A DNA stretch of 41,275 nt from positions 1 to 41,275 of the forward strand of contig JAJEHL010000028.1 of the NCBI GenBank assembly GCA_022823725.1, in the 5' to 3' direction. Below the pieces are notes generated by a model. That model made no database searches, was not told where the DNA came from, and saw only the letters and a program-made list of their open reading frames with translations. The position numbers and the translations under genes were made by a program. Shown piece after piece: positions 8,491 through 17,282 of this stretch; position 1 is the stretch's first letter; every line of letters starts with the position of its first letter. This DNA comes from Candidatus Latescibacterota bacterium (lineage in GTDB: Bacteria; Latescibacterota; UBA2968).

Positions 8491-8518
8491 AGTATAAGGA
8501 AAATATGGGGTTTGTCAA
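8491..8518 (-). promoter_or_regulatory. Consensus sigma-70 promoter of ferritin
   Basis: On the minus strand a perfect TTGACA (8513-8518) is followed after 16 bases by TATACT (8491-8496), about 50 bases before the proposed ATT start. The transcript would begin downstream of the only in-frame ATG at 8518, which supports the non-ATG start. Confidence 0.75.
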
Positions 8519-8589
8519 CCTGTTAAAATAATTAGTTGATTATACTTTGGTTATAGAAGAAGTTCCCAAGGGCGTGGTGAATTTTTCTA

Positions 8590-8618
8590 TTGATTCTTTT
8601 TGCGAAATTGCGTAAAAC
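8590..8618 (+). promoter_or_regulatory. Candidate promoter of the second ferritin
   Basis: TTGATT (8590-8595), 17 bases, then TAAAAC (8613-8618), about 80 bases before the ATG. Between promoter and gene lies a perfect inverted repeat GTGGCT-CATA-AGCCAC (8658-8673) that could be an operator or a leader hairpin. No convincing Fur box was seen. Confidence 0.4.
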
Positions 8619-8696
8619 TTTATGGTATCCAAACGCGGAGTTTATGACTACCCCAGTGTGGCTCATAAGCCACCCGATAGGAGGTCTGTTTTTATT

Positions 8697-9176
8697 ATGA
8701 TTCCCGAAAAGGTCCTCATGGCCTTGAACGAGCAACTCAATTTTGAGTTTCATTCGGCATTTCACTATCTCGCCATGGAGACGTATTTTCACCAGGTAAA
8801 TCTACACGGGTTCGCCCATTATATGCGCGAGCAATACAAAGAAGAACGACAGCACGCGCTCAAGATCGTGGATTATATCAATTCGCGGAATTGTCGGGCT
8901 TTGCTCAAGCAGATCGCCGAACCCCCCTCTGAATGGGCATCACCTCTGGAGGTTTTTGAAGATGCGCATCAGCAAGAGCAGAAATCCAGCGGGATGATCA
9001 ATGATCTGGTCGATCTCGCACTGAATGAGCGCGACCATGCAACGGATATTTTCTTGAAGTGGTTTATCGAGAAACAGGTAGAAGAGGAGGCGCAAATCAG
9101 CAGTATTGTGCAAAAGTTGAAGCTGGTGGGCGATGACGCTTATGGTTTGTTTTTGCTGGATCGAGATATGGGATGA
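8697..9176 (+). CDS. Ferritin, second paralogue
   Basis: A 159-residue ferritin. It keeps the ferroxidase pattern: Glu and the +7 Tyr in NEQLNFEFHSAFHYL, EExxH in YKEERQHAL, AQEQ-like HQQEQ and EKQVEEE. The start is placed at ATG 8697, because the longer frame from 8622 adds residues unlike any ferritin. AGGAGGT (8679-8685) is 11 bases upstream, a rather long spacer. It differs clearly from the divergent ferritin at 7922-8440, so the two are old paralogues. They may form mixed or separately regulated iron stores. A strong terminator follows. Confidence 0.92.
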   Translation: MIPEKVLMALNEQLNFEFHSAFHYLAMETYFHQVNLHGFAHYMREQYKEERQHALKIVDYINSRNCRALLKQIAEPPSEWASPLEVFEDAHQQEQKSSGMINDLVDLALNERDHATDIFLKWFIEKQVEEEAQISSIVQKLKLVGDDAYGLFLLDRDMG

Positions 9177-9197
9177 GAGATAAAGCGATGTAAACAG

Positions 9198-9231
9198 AAA
9201 GTGCCCTCAGATCCTGAGGGCACTTTTTTTT
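9198..9231 (+). terminator. Rho-independent terminator after ferritin
   Basis: A perfect 13-bp stem, AAAGTGCCCTCAG (9198-9210) / CTGAGGGCACTTT (9214-9226), with a 3-base loop followed by a T-run to 9231. Confidence 0.95.
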
Positions 9232-9328
9232 CTGCGATTTAAATTTCTCAGACTGAAAAGGGTTGAATTTTTGAGACAAGTACCTATTATAGCGCAGTGT
9301 TTTTGGATCTCAATGCGAGGAGAGTAAA

Positions 9329-10306
9329 ATGCCTGATAGATTAAAAGTCGCTGTGGTTGGTGCGAGTGGTATTGGGCAGCACCACGCGCGATGGCACCAT
9401 TTGTCGGGGTCCCGGGTGGTGGCATTTGTGGGTACTTCGGAAGAATCGTGTGCAAAGACCCGGGCGCAATTGCAGGCGTATTTTGGATTTGATGGGCGCG
9501 CTTATACAGATGTGATGCACATGCTGGCGGCTGAACAGCCCGATGTGGTCGATGTTTCAAGTCCTTTTGATCTACACAGAGAGCATGCGATTATGGCTCT
9601 GGAAAGCGGGTGCCATGTGGTGTGTGAGAAACCCCTGTGTTGGGATGTGGATAGGGATTTGGACGATATTTTGGCCGATGGACAGGCTGTGGTGCAGGCG
9701 GCGGAACAGGCGGGCAAGTCGCTGGTGATGTCTGCACAATATCCCGCGGGGATTTCAGTTTATCGCGATTTTTACACGCGGGTGCGAGGGGCGTGGGATA
9801 AGGTTGAATCGCTTGAGATGGAGATGGAGGTGAAGGGGCGCGGGGGACCAAAGGCGCGGGAAGATATCTGGATTGATGTGGCTTCCCATCCGTTGAGTTT
9901 GGTTCTGGGGTTTTTGCCTGGGGGAGAAATTGATTGGGCAACGGCTTCGTGTGAGATAGGCCAGCGGGAGAATCGCGCGGGTTTTGAGGTGGTTACGCCC
10001 AATGGACGGTGCGATGTGCGGTTTGTTTTGCGCGATATCGATGAGGGGGTGCCCGTGCGGCAATTTGGCGTGAATGGCTTTTTGGTGAATTGGGAGGGGT
10101 TTGCCGATGATGAGGGTATTTATCGCGCGCGATTGGTTCACGGAGACGAGGCTGTGATTTGTCGCGATTTTATGCATATTTTAATCGATGAATTTGGCAA
10201 ACATATACGAGGGGAAGGTGGGCAGGTTGTTGTTTCTGGCGCAGATGCGTTGAAGAATTTGCAGTATCAAATTGCCCTGTTAAAGCAGGCGGATTGGTCT
10301 GTATGA
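9329..10306 (+). CDS. Gfo/Idh/MocA-family oxidoreductase
   Basis: A 325-residue Rossmann oxidoreductase. The nucleotide-binding motif VVGASGIGQHH is at about 9-19 and the CEKPLCWD signature at about 99-106. The C-terminal domain is shorter than usual. GAGGAGAG lies 8 bases before the ATG. The stop overlaps the ATG of a glycosyltransferase gene (ATGA), so the pair is one transcript, and the enzyme may make or modify a sugar for surface glycan assembly. The substrate is unknown. Confidence 0.87.
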   Translation: MPDRLKVAVVGASGIGQHHARWHHLSGSRVVAFVGTSEESCAKTRAQLQAYFGFDGRAYTDVMHMLAAEQPDVVDVSSPFDLHREHAIMALESGCHVVCEKPLCWDVDRDLDDILADGQAVVQAAEQAGKSLVMSAQYPAGISVYRDFYTRVRGAWDKVESLEMEMEVKGRGGPKAREDIWIDVASHPLSLVLGFLPGGEIDWATASCEIGQRENRAGFEVVTPNGRCDVRFVLRDIDEGVPVRQFGVNGFLVNWEGFADDEGIYRARLVHGDEAVICRDFMHILIDEFGKHIRGEGGQVVVSGADALKNLQYQIALLKQADWSV

Positions 10307-11052
10307 GTGCGCGGGCAGACATTGGGGTGGTGATTACTACGCACAATTACGGGCATTATCTCGCCGCGTGTTTGGAATCGGTTTTGTCACAGACGCTTTT
10401 GCCCCGCCAGGTGGTGGTGGTTGACGATGCCAGTGAAGACAATGCGGCAGATGTTGTCGCATCATTTTCCGATGTACAGTATTGCCGCGTCGATTTTCGC
10501 AATGGCAATCGCGCCCGAAATTTTGGTTTTTTGAAGGTTTCGACTTCTTATGTCGCGTTTTTTGATGCCGATAATGTGATGATGCCGCGCTTTTTAGAGG
10601 TGCTCTACAGCGCATTGGAAGAGGTTCCCCACGCGACTTATGCTTATGGCGATCGCATTGTGTTTGCCGATGGCGATTTACAACAGGGCGACCGCGAGGT
10701 GTCTGGCCCGTTTGATGTGCGGCGATTGCGCGCGGGAAATTATATCGATCTGGCTGCGTTGATTCGCGCTGATAGTTTTCCCGGGTTTGATCCCGCTGTG
10801 CGCCGATATCAGGATTGGGATTTGTGGCTGAATATCGCGCTGAAACAGGGGGGGGTTGGGCAGTATGTGCCCGAGGCATTATATTATTATCGGGTGCATC
10901 CGCACAGTGTAAGCCAGCGCGAAGATAGGGATAGAGCTATGTGGGGTATTCGAAGAAAATATCGTCTTGGATGGGGTGCGCTGCCCCTGCTACGCGATTC
11001 TTTCAGGCTCTATCAATTCGCGCGGAAGACAAAGTCGTTGTGGGCGGGATGA
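10303..11052 (+). CDS. Family 2 glycosyltransferase
   Basis: A 249-residue GT-A fold glycosyltransferase. The N-terminus IGVVITTHNYGHYL begins the nucleotide-sugar fold, VVVDDASED is the first acidic motif and AFFDADNVMMP holds the DxD metal motif. QDWDLWLNIAL (about 170-180) fits the catalytic base region. No membrane segment is visible, so it is probably peripheral or cytoplasmic. The ATG at 10303 overlaps the stop of the oxidoreductase. It probably adds a sugar to a surface polysaccharide or lipid carrier. The acceptor is unknown. Confidence 0.9.
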   Translation: MSARADIGVVITTHNYGHYLAACLESVLSQTLLPRQVVVVDDASEDNAADVVASFSDVQYCRVDFRNGNRARNFGFLKVSTSYVAFFDADNVMMPRFLEVLYSALEEVPHATYAYGDRIVFADGDLQQGDREVSGPFDVRRLRAGNYIDLAALIRADSFPGFDPAVRRYQDWDLWLNIALKQGGVGQYVPEALYYYRVHPHSVSQREDRDRAMWGIRRKYRLGWGALPLLRDSFRLYQFARKTKSLWAG

Positions 11053-11063
11053 GTGGTGCTATC

Positions 11064-11092
11064 TTGACATGATGCGGTGTAGGCGTTACTTT
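11064..11092 (+). promoter_or_regulatory. Sigma-70-type promoter of the sucAB-lpd operon
   Basis: A perfect TTGACA (11064-11069), a 17-base spacer and TACTTT (11087-11092), about 56 bases before the sucA ATG. Confidence 0.7.
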
Positions 11093-11147
11093 TTCCGAGT
11101 GTGTACGATACACCTCTTGTAAAGGCTACAGAAAGGCGGGGATTGTT

Positions 11148-13946
11148 ATGTCATTCGATATTGCTGCGATTGCCAATGCCGATTACATTGATGCGATGTA
11201 TGAGAAATACAAACAAGACCCAGATCTGGTGGATGAAAGATGGCATATATTTTTTGCGGGTTTTGATTTGGGGATGCAACGCGATGGTGCTGAAATGGCG
11301 CAAGATACGTCAAGCGAGACGCAGATGGAGAAAGATGCGATGGCGTTTCTCGATGCTTATGACACGTTGGAGGAATATACCCGTATGGATGCGAATAGGC
11401 AACAGGGGGCTATGGCTCTGGTCAATGCCTATCGCACATGGGGGCACCTGGTCGCTGATATCGCGCCGATGAGTTATACGCGCCCACCGTATCCACTATT
11501 GGAGTTGTCTGAATACGGCTTTACAGAAGAGGACCTGGATCAAATTGTCGGCAATGGCGGGTTCCTCGGTCCCACGGACGGTACGTTGCGCGATCTCGTT
11601 GCAAAGCTCAGGCAAACATACTGCGGTCCTGTGGCGATAGAATACACCGATATTCCGTATAAGAGCCAGCACGAGTGGCTGGAACAGCACATGGAGCCAA
11701 TATTAAATCGGCCAAAATTCAGCGCAGAACAATGCCGAGACCTGCTGAGAAAATTGATCGAGGCCCAGGAGTTTGAACAATTTTTGCATGTTAAATATAT
11801 CGGGAAAAAGCGATTTTCTATTGAAGGCGGCGAAGCACTGATCCCGATGTTGCACGCGCTTATTGAAACGGGGGCTGCGTTAAATGTCCAGGAAATGGTG
11901 ATGGGGATGGCGCATCGAGGCAGGCTCAATGTGCTTTCGCATATTATGCAAAAACCCTATCCGGAGATACTCAGCGAATTTGAGGGCGTTGAGGCGGGAC
12001 ACTCCGAGGGGTCGGGCGATGTAAAATACCACATGGGGTTCGCCCATGAGTATGTCACGCGCGATGGTCACACGGTGCATTTGGGTCTGACGCCCAATCC
12101 GAGTCACCTCGAATTGGTCAATCCCGTAATTGAGGGCATTGTTTGCACGAAGCAAGAGACAAAAGGCGATATTCAGCACGAGCATATCGTACCGCTGATC
12201 ATTCACGGCGATGCCGCTTTTGCGGGACAGGGCATTGTGCCAGAGACGATTTGCTTGTCCCATCTGGATGGCTATGATAATGGGGGTACGATTCACATTG
12301 TTGTGAACAACCAGATCGGTTTTACCGCACTGCCCCGGGAATCTCGTTTTACAGCGTATCCAACAGATGTTGCGAAGATTGTTAAGATGCCCATTTTTCA
12401 CGTCAACGCCGATGATCCCGAAGCTGTGGTACACGCGGCGCGTATGGCGATGGCTTATCGCCAGGCGGTTAAAAACGATGTGATTATCGACCTGTGGTGC
12501 TATCGCCGATACGGCCACAATGAATCCGACGATCCAGCTTTTACACAGCCTCTGCAATCTGCTGAAATTGCCGGGCATCCAACGGTTGTCGATCTGTATT
12601 CGATGCGTTTGATTGAGCAAAATATCGCAACAGAAGATGATGTCGATGCGATGAAGCAGGCTGTGCGCGAGAAACTCGAGGCGGCATTTGTCGATGCGAA
12701 AAATCAAAAGACAAAATCGCGAGAGCCAACATTTGGGGGTGCGTGGAAGGGGTTTGGGAAGGCGGGCGCAGATCGCGCGGCAAAAACCGCGGTGAGCAGA
12801 GAAATATTGATTGATATTGCCGAAAAGGCGACGACTGTGCCCGAGGGATTTAATGCCTATCGCAAATTGGTGCGCCAACTCGATTACCGCATGCAAATGG
12901 TCCAGGGTGAGGTGGGTATGGACTGGGGTTGTGCGGAGATGCTCGCGTTTGGCAGTTTGTTAGTTGATGGGTTTCCGGTGCGATTGGCCGGGCAAGATTC
13001 TCAGCGGGGTACATTTAGCCACAGGCAAGCGGTGTGGCACGATATTGAAAATGGCTCGATTTATTCACCGCTGAATCATCTATCGGATGGTCAGGGGGGA
13101 TTCAGGGTTTATAATACGATGCTTTCGGAATTGGCGGTGCTGGGCTTTGAGTTTGGCGTGAGTTATGCCAATCCCAATAAATTGACGATCTGGGAAGCCC
13201 AGTTTGGCGATTTTGCCAATGGCGCGCAGATGATTATCGATCAGTTTATTTCCAGTTCTGAGGCCAAATGGCAAAAGATGAGCGGGCTGGTGATGCTGTT
13301 GCCACACGGGTTTGAAGGTCAGGGACCAGAGCATTCGAGCGCGCGGTTAGAACGTTTTCAGGCGCTGTGTGCCGAAGACAATATGCAGGTGGGATGCCCT
13401 ACGTTGCCCGCGCAGTATTTTCATTTGCTGCGTCGCCAGATGCTGCGCGCATTTCGCAAGCCTCTCGTTTTGATGATGCCAAAGAGTTTGTTGCGGCTCA
13501 AAGAATCGACCTCGGCGCTCGAGGATTTGTCCGCGGGGGCGTTTTACCCCGTTTTAGACGATCCCGCACAGCCCGATCCCAGCGGGGTGAAGCGCGTTGT
13601 TTTCTGTACGGGAAAGGTTTTTTTTGATCTCAAAGAAGGACGGGACAAAAAGGGCGAAGAGCGGCTTGCGCTGGTGCGGATTGAGGAGCACTATCCCTTT
13701 CCCTGGGATGAGGTGGGTGCTATACTTGAAAAATACGGCGATGCGGATATTTTTTGGGGACAAGAAGAGCCGCAAAATATGGGTAGTTGGGATTTTATGG
13801 AGCCAAAACTTCGTCGATTGCTCGATAACAAAGAGCCGGTGCGCTATCTGGGACGAAAGCCCACGGCTGCAACGGCCACGGGTATTCAGTCGGTGCATTT
13901 GGCCGAACAGCAAGAGATCGTGGAGACGGCTCTGGATTTTTTTTAG
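11148..13946 (+). CDS. sucA: 2-oxoglutarate dehydrogenase E1 component
   Basis: A 932-residue thiamine-diphosphate E1 that decarboxylates 2-oxoglutarate and passes succinyl to the E2 lipoyl arm in the citric acid cycle. The N-terminal E2-binding segment (ANADYIDAMYEKYKQDPDLVD) is at about 9-30. The AHRGRLNVL block is near 260, the GHNESDDPAFTQP metal/ThDP block is near 455, and the C-terminal transketolase-like domain includes GQDSQRGTFSHRQAV and EAQFGDFANGAQ. The length matches the SucA family. It is the first gene of sucA-sucB-lpd, 12 bases before sucB. An AGGCGGGG-like ribosome site precedes the ATG. Confidence 0.97.
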   Translation: MSFDIAAIANADYIDAMYEKYKQDPDLVDERWHIFFAGFDLGMQRDGAEMAQDTSSETQMEKDAMAFLDAYDTLEEYTRMDANRQQGAMALVNAYRTWGHLVADIAPMSYTRPPYPLLELSEYGFTEEDLDQIVGNGGFLGPTDGTLRDLVAKLRQTYCGPVAIEYTDIPYKSQHEWLEQHMEPILNRPKFSAEQCRDLLRKLIEAQEFEQFLHVKYIGKKRFSIEGGEALIPMLHALIETGAALNVQEMVMGMAHRGRLNVLSHIMQKPYPEILSEFEGVEAGHSEGSGDVKYHMGFAHEYVTRDGHTVHLGLTPNPSHLELVNPVIEGIVCTKQETKGDIQHEHIVPLIIHGDAAFAGQGIVPETICLSHLDGYDNGGTIHIVVNNQIGFTALPRESRFTAYPTDVAKIVKMPIFHVNADDPEAVVHAARMAMAYRQAVKNDVIIDLWCYRRYGHNESDDPAFTQPLQSAEIAGHPTVVDLYSMRLIEQNIATEDDVDAMKQAVREKLEAAFVDAKNQKTKSREPTFGGAWKGFGKAGADRAAKTAVSREILIDIAEKATTVPEGFNAYRKLVRQLDYRMQMVQGEVGMDWGCAEMLAFGSLLVDGFPVRLAGQDSQRGTFSHRQAVWHDIENGSIYSPLNHLSDGQGGFRVYNTMLSELAVLGFEFGVSYANPNKLTIWEAQFGDFANGAQMIIDQFISSSEAKWQKMSGLVMLLPHGFEGQGPEHSSARLERFQALCAEDNMQVGCPTLPAQYFHLLRRQMLRAFRKPLVLMMPKSLLRLKESTSALEDLSAGAFYPVLDDPAQPDPSGVKRVVFCTGKVFFDLKEGRDKKGEERLALVRIEEHYPFPWDEVGAILEKYGDADIFWGQEEPQNMGSWDFMEPKLRRLLDNKEPVRYLGRKPTAATATGIQSVHLAEQQEIVETALDFF

Positions 13947-13958
13947 GGAGGCGCGTAT

Positions 13959-15128
13959 ATGCCTGTTGATGTGGTTTTGCCCGAATTGGGAGAGTCAGTT
14001 ACCGATGCCATTCTGGTCGAGTGGTTGAAATCAGATGGCGAGGCCGTGACGGTGGATGAACCCCTTGCGGTTATTGAAACGGATAAAGCCGATGTCGAAT
14101 TGCCAGCGCCTTCGGCGGGTGTGCTGCATACGCTGAAGGCAGATGGCGATACGATTGAGGTCGGCGAGACGATTGCCACTATTGATGAGGATGGCGAAGT
14201 TGTTTCAAAGGCCGAAGTCCCGGTTCCCGAGAAGGCCGATGGTTTGAGTCCGGCAGTGCGCCGGTTGGTGACCGAGCACGACCTCGATCCCGCGGCGATT
14301 ACGGGTACGGGAAAAGATGGGCGATTGACCAAAGAAGATGTGTTGGCGCACCTCGAAGCTGCCGCGTCCGATCCGCCCGTTTCTGAACCCGAAGTTCCTG
14401 CACCCCCTCCTGCTCCCGCTGTTTCGAGCGATGGCGAGCGGCGCGAACCCATGAGCCAGATTCGCACGCGCATTGCCGAGCGGCTGGTTTCTGCACAGCA
14501 GACAGCGGCGATGTTGACGACGTTTAATGAAGTAGATATGAGCGGTATTTTTGATTTGCGCGCGAAATACAAAGAGATGTTCGCAGATGTACACGGCATA
14601 TCTCTGGGTTTGATGTCCTTTTTTGTTCGCGCCAGTGTTATTGCTTTGCAGGAATATCCCGATGTAAATGCCAGTATTGATGGTTCTGATATTGTCTATC
14701 GCGATTATGTCAATATGGGCATTGCAGTGGGTACTGAGCGCGGTCTTGTCGTGCCGGTTTTGAAGTCGGCAGAGCGCATGTCTTTTGCTACTATTGAGTC
14801 TGAAATTAAGCGCGTGGCTCTTTCTGCGCGAGAGGGCAAGCTGGGGTTGGATGAGCTGAGCGGGGGCACGTTTACTATTACCAATGGCGGGGTGTTTGGG
14901 TCGCTGTTGTCAACGCCTATTCTCAATTCGCCTCAGACGGGGATTTTGGGCATGCACGCGATTCAGAATCGGCCCATCGCGGTGGGGGATGAGGTGGTTG
15001 TTCGCCCGATGATGTATCTGGCATTGACTTATGATCACCGCCTGATTGACGGACAGACTTCGGTCACGTTTCTGGTTCGCGTAAAAGATTTGCTCGAAGA
15101 TCCCGCACGTATGATGCTGGAAGTTTAA
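13959..15128 (+). CDS. sucB: Dihydrolipoyllysine succinyltransferase E2
   Basis: A 389-residue E2. One lipoyl domain is at about 1-75, with the modified Lys in ETDKADVEL. The E1/E3-binding domain is at about 90-130 ([19 protein letters not shown]). A Pro/Ala/Glu linker follows, then the catalytic acyltransferase domain ending with YDHRLIDGQ, which holds the active-site His and Asp. The length and single lipoyl domain fit SucB. It lies between sucA and lpd with short gaps (12 bases each side), so the complex is made from one transcript. Confidence 0.97.
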   Translation: MPVDVVLPELGESVTDAILVEWLKSDGEAVTVDEPLAVIETDKADVELPAPSAGVLHTLKADGDTIEVGETIATIDEDGEVVSKAEVPVPEKADGLSPAVRRLVTEHDLDPAAITGTGKDGRLTKEDVLAHLEAAASDPPVSEPEVPAPPPAPAVSSDGERREPMSQIRTRIAERLVSAQQTAAMLTTFNEVDMSGIFDLRAKYKEMFADVHGISLGLMSFFVRASVIALQEYPDVNASIDGSDIVYRDYVNMGIAVGTERGLVVPVLKSAERMSFATIESEIKRVALSAREGKLGLDELSGGTFTITNGGVFGSLLSTPILNSPQTGILGMHAIQNRPIAVGDEVVVRPMMYLALTYDHRLIDGQTSVTFLVRVKDLLEDPARMMLEV

Positions 15129-15140
15129 AGGGGGTATCTC

Positions 15141-16526
15141 GTGGCAGATAATACATTCGATCTCATTGTTATCGGTGCCGGTCCGGGGGGATATGTCGCG
15201 GCGATTCGGGCGGCGCAGTTGGGCATGCGCGTGGCCTGTGTTGAGAAACAGGCATTGGGAGGTACATGTCTGAATGTGGGCTGTATTCCGAGTAAAGCCC
15301 TTTTGGAATCGAGTGAGTTGTTTCATCAGGCAGAGTCTTCGTTGGGGGTTCACGGTGTGAAGACCGGTGGTGTGGAACTGGATTTGAAGGGTATGATGAA
15401 GCGCAAGTCCAGTATTGTGCGAAGAATGACGGGTGGTATTCGCGGTCTGTTTCGCAAGAATAAGGTGACGCATATTTCGGGGCTGGGGCGGTTGGTTGGG
15501 GATGGAAAGGTCGATGTTGACGGGGATGTTTATTCGGCGGAGCGCATTTTGATCGCTACGGGTAGTTCTGCTATTGAGTTGCCCAATTTGCCTTATGACG
15601 GTGAGTATGTGATTAGTTCTACCGAGGCGTTGGCACTGGATGAGGTGCCCGAGGAGATGATTGTCATCGGCGCAGGTGCGATCGGTCTCGAATTGGGGTC
15701 GGTGTGGCGTCGCCTGGGTGCAGAGGTGCATGTGGTTGAATTTTTGGATGGGATTACGCCAACTATGGACCGCGAATTGTCCCTCGGTTTGCAGAAGGTG
15801 CTGGAGAAGCAGGGGCTGAGGTTTTCGTTTGAAACGCGCGCAGAGTCGGCTGAGGTTCGCGACGGGAAGGTGATAGTGACACTCGCACAGGGCGATGAGA
15901 CGACTTCTGAGACGTGTGACCGGTTGTTGGTCGCTGTGGGGCGAAGACCAAATACCGATGGGCTGGGTGGCGAAGATGTGGGATTGGAGATGGATGACCA
16001 GGGTCGCATTCTGGTCAATGAGGCGTTTGAGACAAATTTGCCCGGTGTCTATGCGATTGGCGATGTGATTCCCGGTCCGATGCTGGCGCACAAGGCAGAG
16101 GAAGAGGGTGTGGCTGCGGTGGAATATATGGCGGGTAAGGCGGGGCATGTGAATTATGACGCGATTCCCAATGTGGTGTACACGCATCCAGAACTGGCAT
16201 CGGTGGGGCTGACTGAGGAGCAGGTTGTGGTGGATGGCATTCCCTATAAGGTGGGTAAGTTTCCAATAGCTGCCAATGGCCGCGCCCATACGCTACAGGC
16301 GGTGGATGGACAGGTGAAGATTATTGCTCACGAGAAGACGGATCGCGTTTTGGGCATTCACATTTTGTCCGCACGCGCGTCCGATATGCTCGCCGAAGGG
16401 GTTCTGGCAATGGAATTTTCCGCAAGTGCAGAGGATATTGCGCGGACGATGCACGCACATCCCACGCTTCCAGAGGCTCTGAAGGAGGCCGCGTTGAATG
16501 TGGAGGATGAGGCGATTCACATATAA
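15141..16526 (+). CDS. lpd: Dihydrolipoamide dehydrogenase E3
   Basis: A 461-residue flavoprotein disulfide reductase that reoxidises the lipoyl arm. FAD motif GAGPGGYVAA is near the N-terminus. The redox disulfide is in GGTCLNVGCIPSK (about 40-52), the NAD motif GAGAIGLELG at about 176-185, the second FAD motif GVYAIGDV, and the C-terminal His-Glu pair in HAHPTLPEA. It starts with GTG, preceded by AAAGGGGG. As the last gene of the operon it is followed by a terminator. In many bacteria this E3 also serves other 2-oxoacid dehydrogenases. Confidence 0.97.
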   Translation: MADNTFDLIVIGAGPGGYVAAIRAAQLGMRVACVEKQALGGTCLNVGCIPSKALLESSELFHQAESSLGVHGVKTGGVELDLKGMMKRKSSIVRRMTGGIRGLFRKNKVTHISGLGRLVGDGKVDVDGDVYSAERILIATGSSAIELPNLPYDGEYVISSTEALALDEVPEEMIVIGAGAIGLELGSVWRRLGAEVHVVEFLDGITPTMDRELSLGLQKVLEKQGLRFSFETRAESAEVRDGKVIVTLAQGDETTSETCDRLLVAVGRRPNTDGLGGEDVGLEMDDQGRILVNEAFETNLPGVYAIGDVIPGPMLAHKAEEEGVAAVEYMAGKAGHVNYDAIPNVVYTHPELASVGLTEEQVVVDGIPYKVGKFPIAANGRAHTLQAVDGQVKIIAHEKTDRVLGIHILSARASDMLAEGVLAMEFSASAEDIARTMHAHPTLPEALKEAALNVEDEAIHI

Positions 16527-16555
16527 AAAAGTCGTACCACCGATTGCCAAAACAA

Positions 16556-16589
16556 AAAAACACCGCGGCGGATTTGCTGCGGTGTTTTT
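16556..16589 (+). terminator. Rho-independent terminator of the suc operon
   Basis: Arms AAAAACACCGCGGC (16556-16569) and GCTGCGGTGTTTTT (16576-16589), one G-T pair, with a 6-base loop and a T-run at the 3' side. Confidence 0.88.
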
Positions 16590-16620
16590 GCTTTTCATCT
16601 GCGTTCATCCCTGCTTACCC

Positions 16621-16668
16621 CCGCAGAGCCTGCCCCGTAGTGTTTTTATACGGGGGACATGCCTGCGG
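16621..16668 (-). repeat. REP-like nested palindrome, copy C
   Basis: Read on the minus strand, the inner hairpin CCCCGTA/TACGGGG (plus 16633-16639 and 16649-16655) sits in an outer CCGCAG/CTGCGG stem (16621-16626 and 16663-16668). The core matches copy A at 3491-3551 closely, including the CACTACGGGGCA segment. It lies directly after the HU gene and may help end its transcript. Confidence 0.6.
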
Positions 16669-16669
16669 A

Positions 16670-16978
16670 TTATTTTTCCAGATCTTTGAGGGGTATTGAT
16701 AGGGCGTCTCGAAGGATTTTGCCGGGTTTGAATCCGACTTTGCGTCGTGCGGGCACATAGACTTCCTCGCCCGTTCGGGGATTGCGTGCGCGGGGACGGG
16801 CATTGGTGCGTTTGACTTCCCAGCTTCCAAAGCCTCGAATTTCGATTCGCTCACCTCCGACAATGGCATCTGCAAGGGTTTCAAAGAGTACATCTACGGC
16901 CTGTTTCGCCATCGTGTTTTTGCAATCAATTTCATCTGCAAGTATTTTTGCCAGGTCTGCTTTGGTGATGGTTTGCAC
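16670..16978 (-). CDS. HU/IHF-family DNA-binding protein
   Basis: A 102-residue nucleoid protein. The N-terminal helices (ITKADLAKILADEI) form the dimer core. The beta-arm has the signature RGFGSWEVKRTNARPRARNPRTGEEVYVPARR, with the Pro that intercalates into DNA in RNPRTG. The final FKPGKILRDAL matches HU and IHF. It is a few residues longer than E. coli HU. Sequence alone does not separate HU from IHF-alpha-like proteins. It is monocistronic, with a REP-like palindrome immediately downstream. Confidence 0.93.
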   Translation of the reverse strand: MQTITKADLAKILADEIDCKNTMAKQAVDVLFETLADAIVGGERIEIRGFGSWEVKRTNARPRARNPRTGEEVYVPARRKVGFKPGKILRDALSIPLKDLEK

Positions 16979-17075
16979 TCGCTACCCTCCACAAAAAATA
17001 CCAAACGCATTGGACAATTCTATAAAATAAGGCGTTTCAGACGATTATCCAGAAAATAATGAAGCGATTTTTCAC

Positions 17076-17107
17076 AAAAAAACGGCGACCTCGCTGGATG
17101 GTCACCG
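17076..17107 (-). terminator. Terminator of the tRNA gene
   Basis: On the minus strand CGGTGACC (17100-17107) pairs with GGTCGCCG (17083-17090) with one G-U pair, followed by seven T. It begins 10 bases after the tRNA CCA end. Confidence 0.8.
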
Positions 17108-17117
17108 CGATGATTTA

Positions 17118-17194
17118 TGGTGGGCGCACAGGGACTCGAACCCCGGACCAACGGATTATGAGTCCGTCGCTCTAACCAACTGAGCTATGCGCCC
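17118..17194 (-). tRNA. tRNA with CAU anticodon (Met, or Ile2)
   Basis: A 77-nt cloverleaf with encoded CCA. The acceptor stem GGGCGCA/TGCGCCC is perfect, the D-arm is AGCTCAGTTGGTTAGAGC, the anticodon loop CTCATAA has CAU (plus ATG at 17158-17160), and the T-loop is GGTTCGAGTCC. The acceptor stem is fully paired, so it is not an initiator tRNA. Elongator Met is the default call, but the lysidine-modified Ile2 tRNA has the same anticodon and cannot be excluded by eye. Confidence 0.93.
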
Positions 17195-17282
17195 CAAATT
17201 TAGTTTTGCTAATCCAACGCGAAAAACAAAGATAAGGAACAGAGGTCAGTTATGCAACCGAAAATTAGATACCTTATGAAAG

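Noticed and set aside
17118-17194. The CAU tRNA as a retron or island integration site
   Set aside because: It is surrounded by conserved housekeeping genes, and no repeat of its 3' end was noticed elsewhere in the window.
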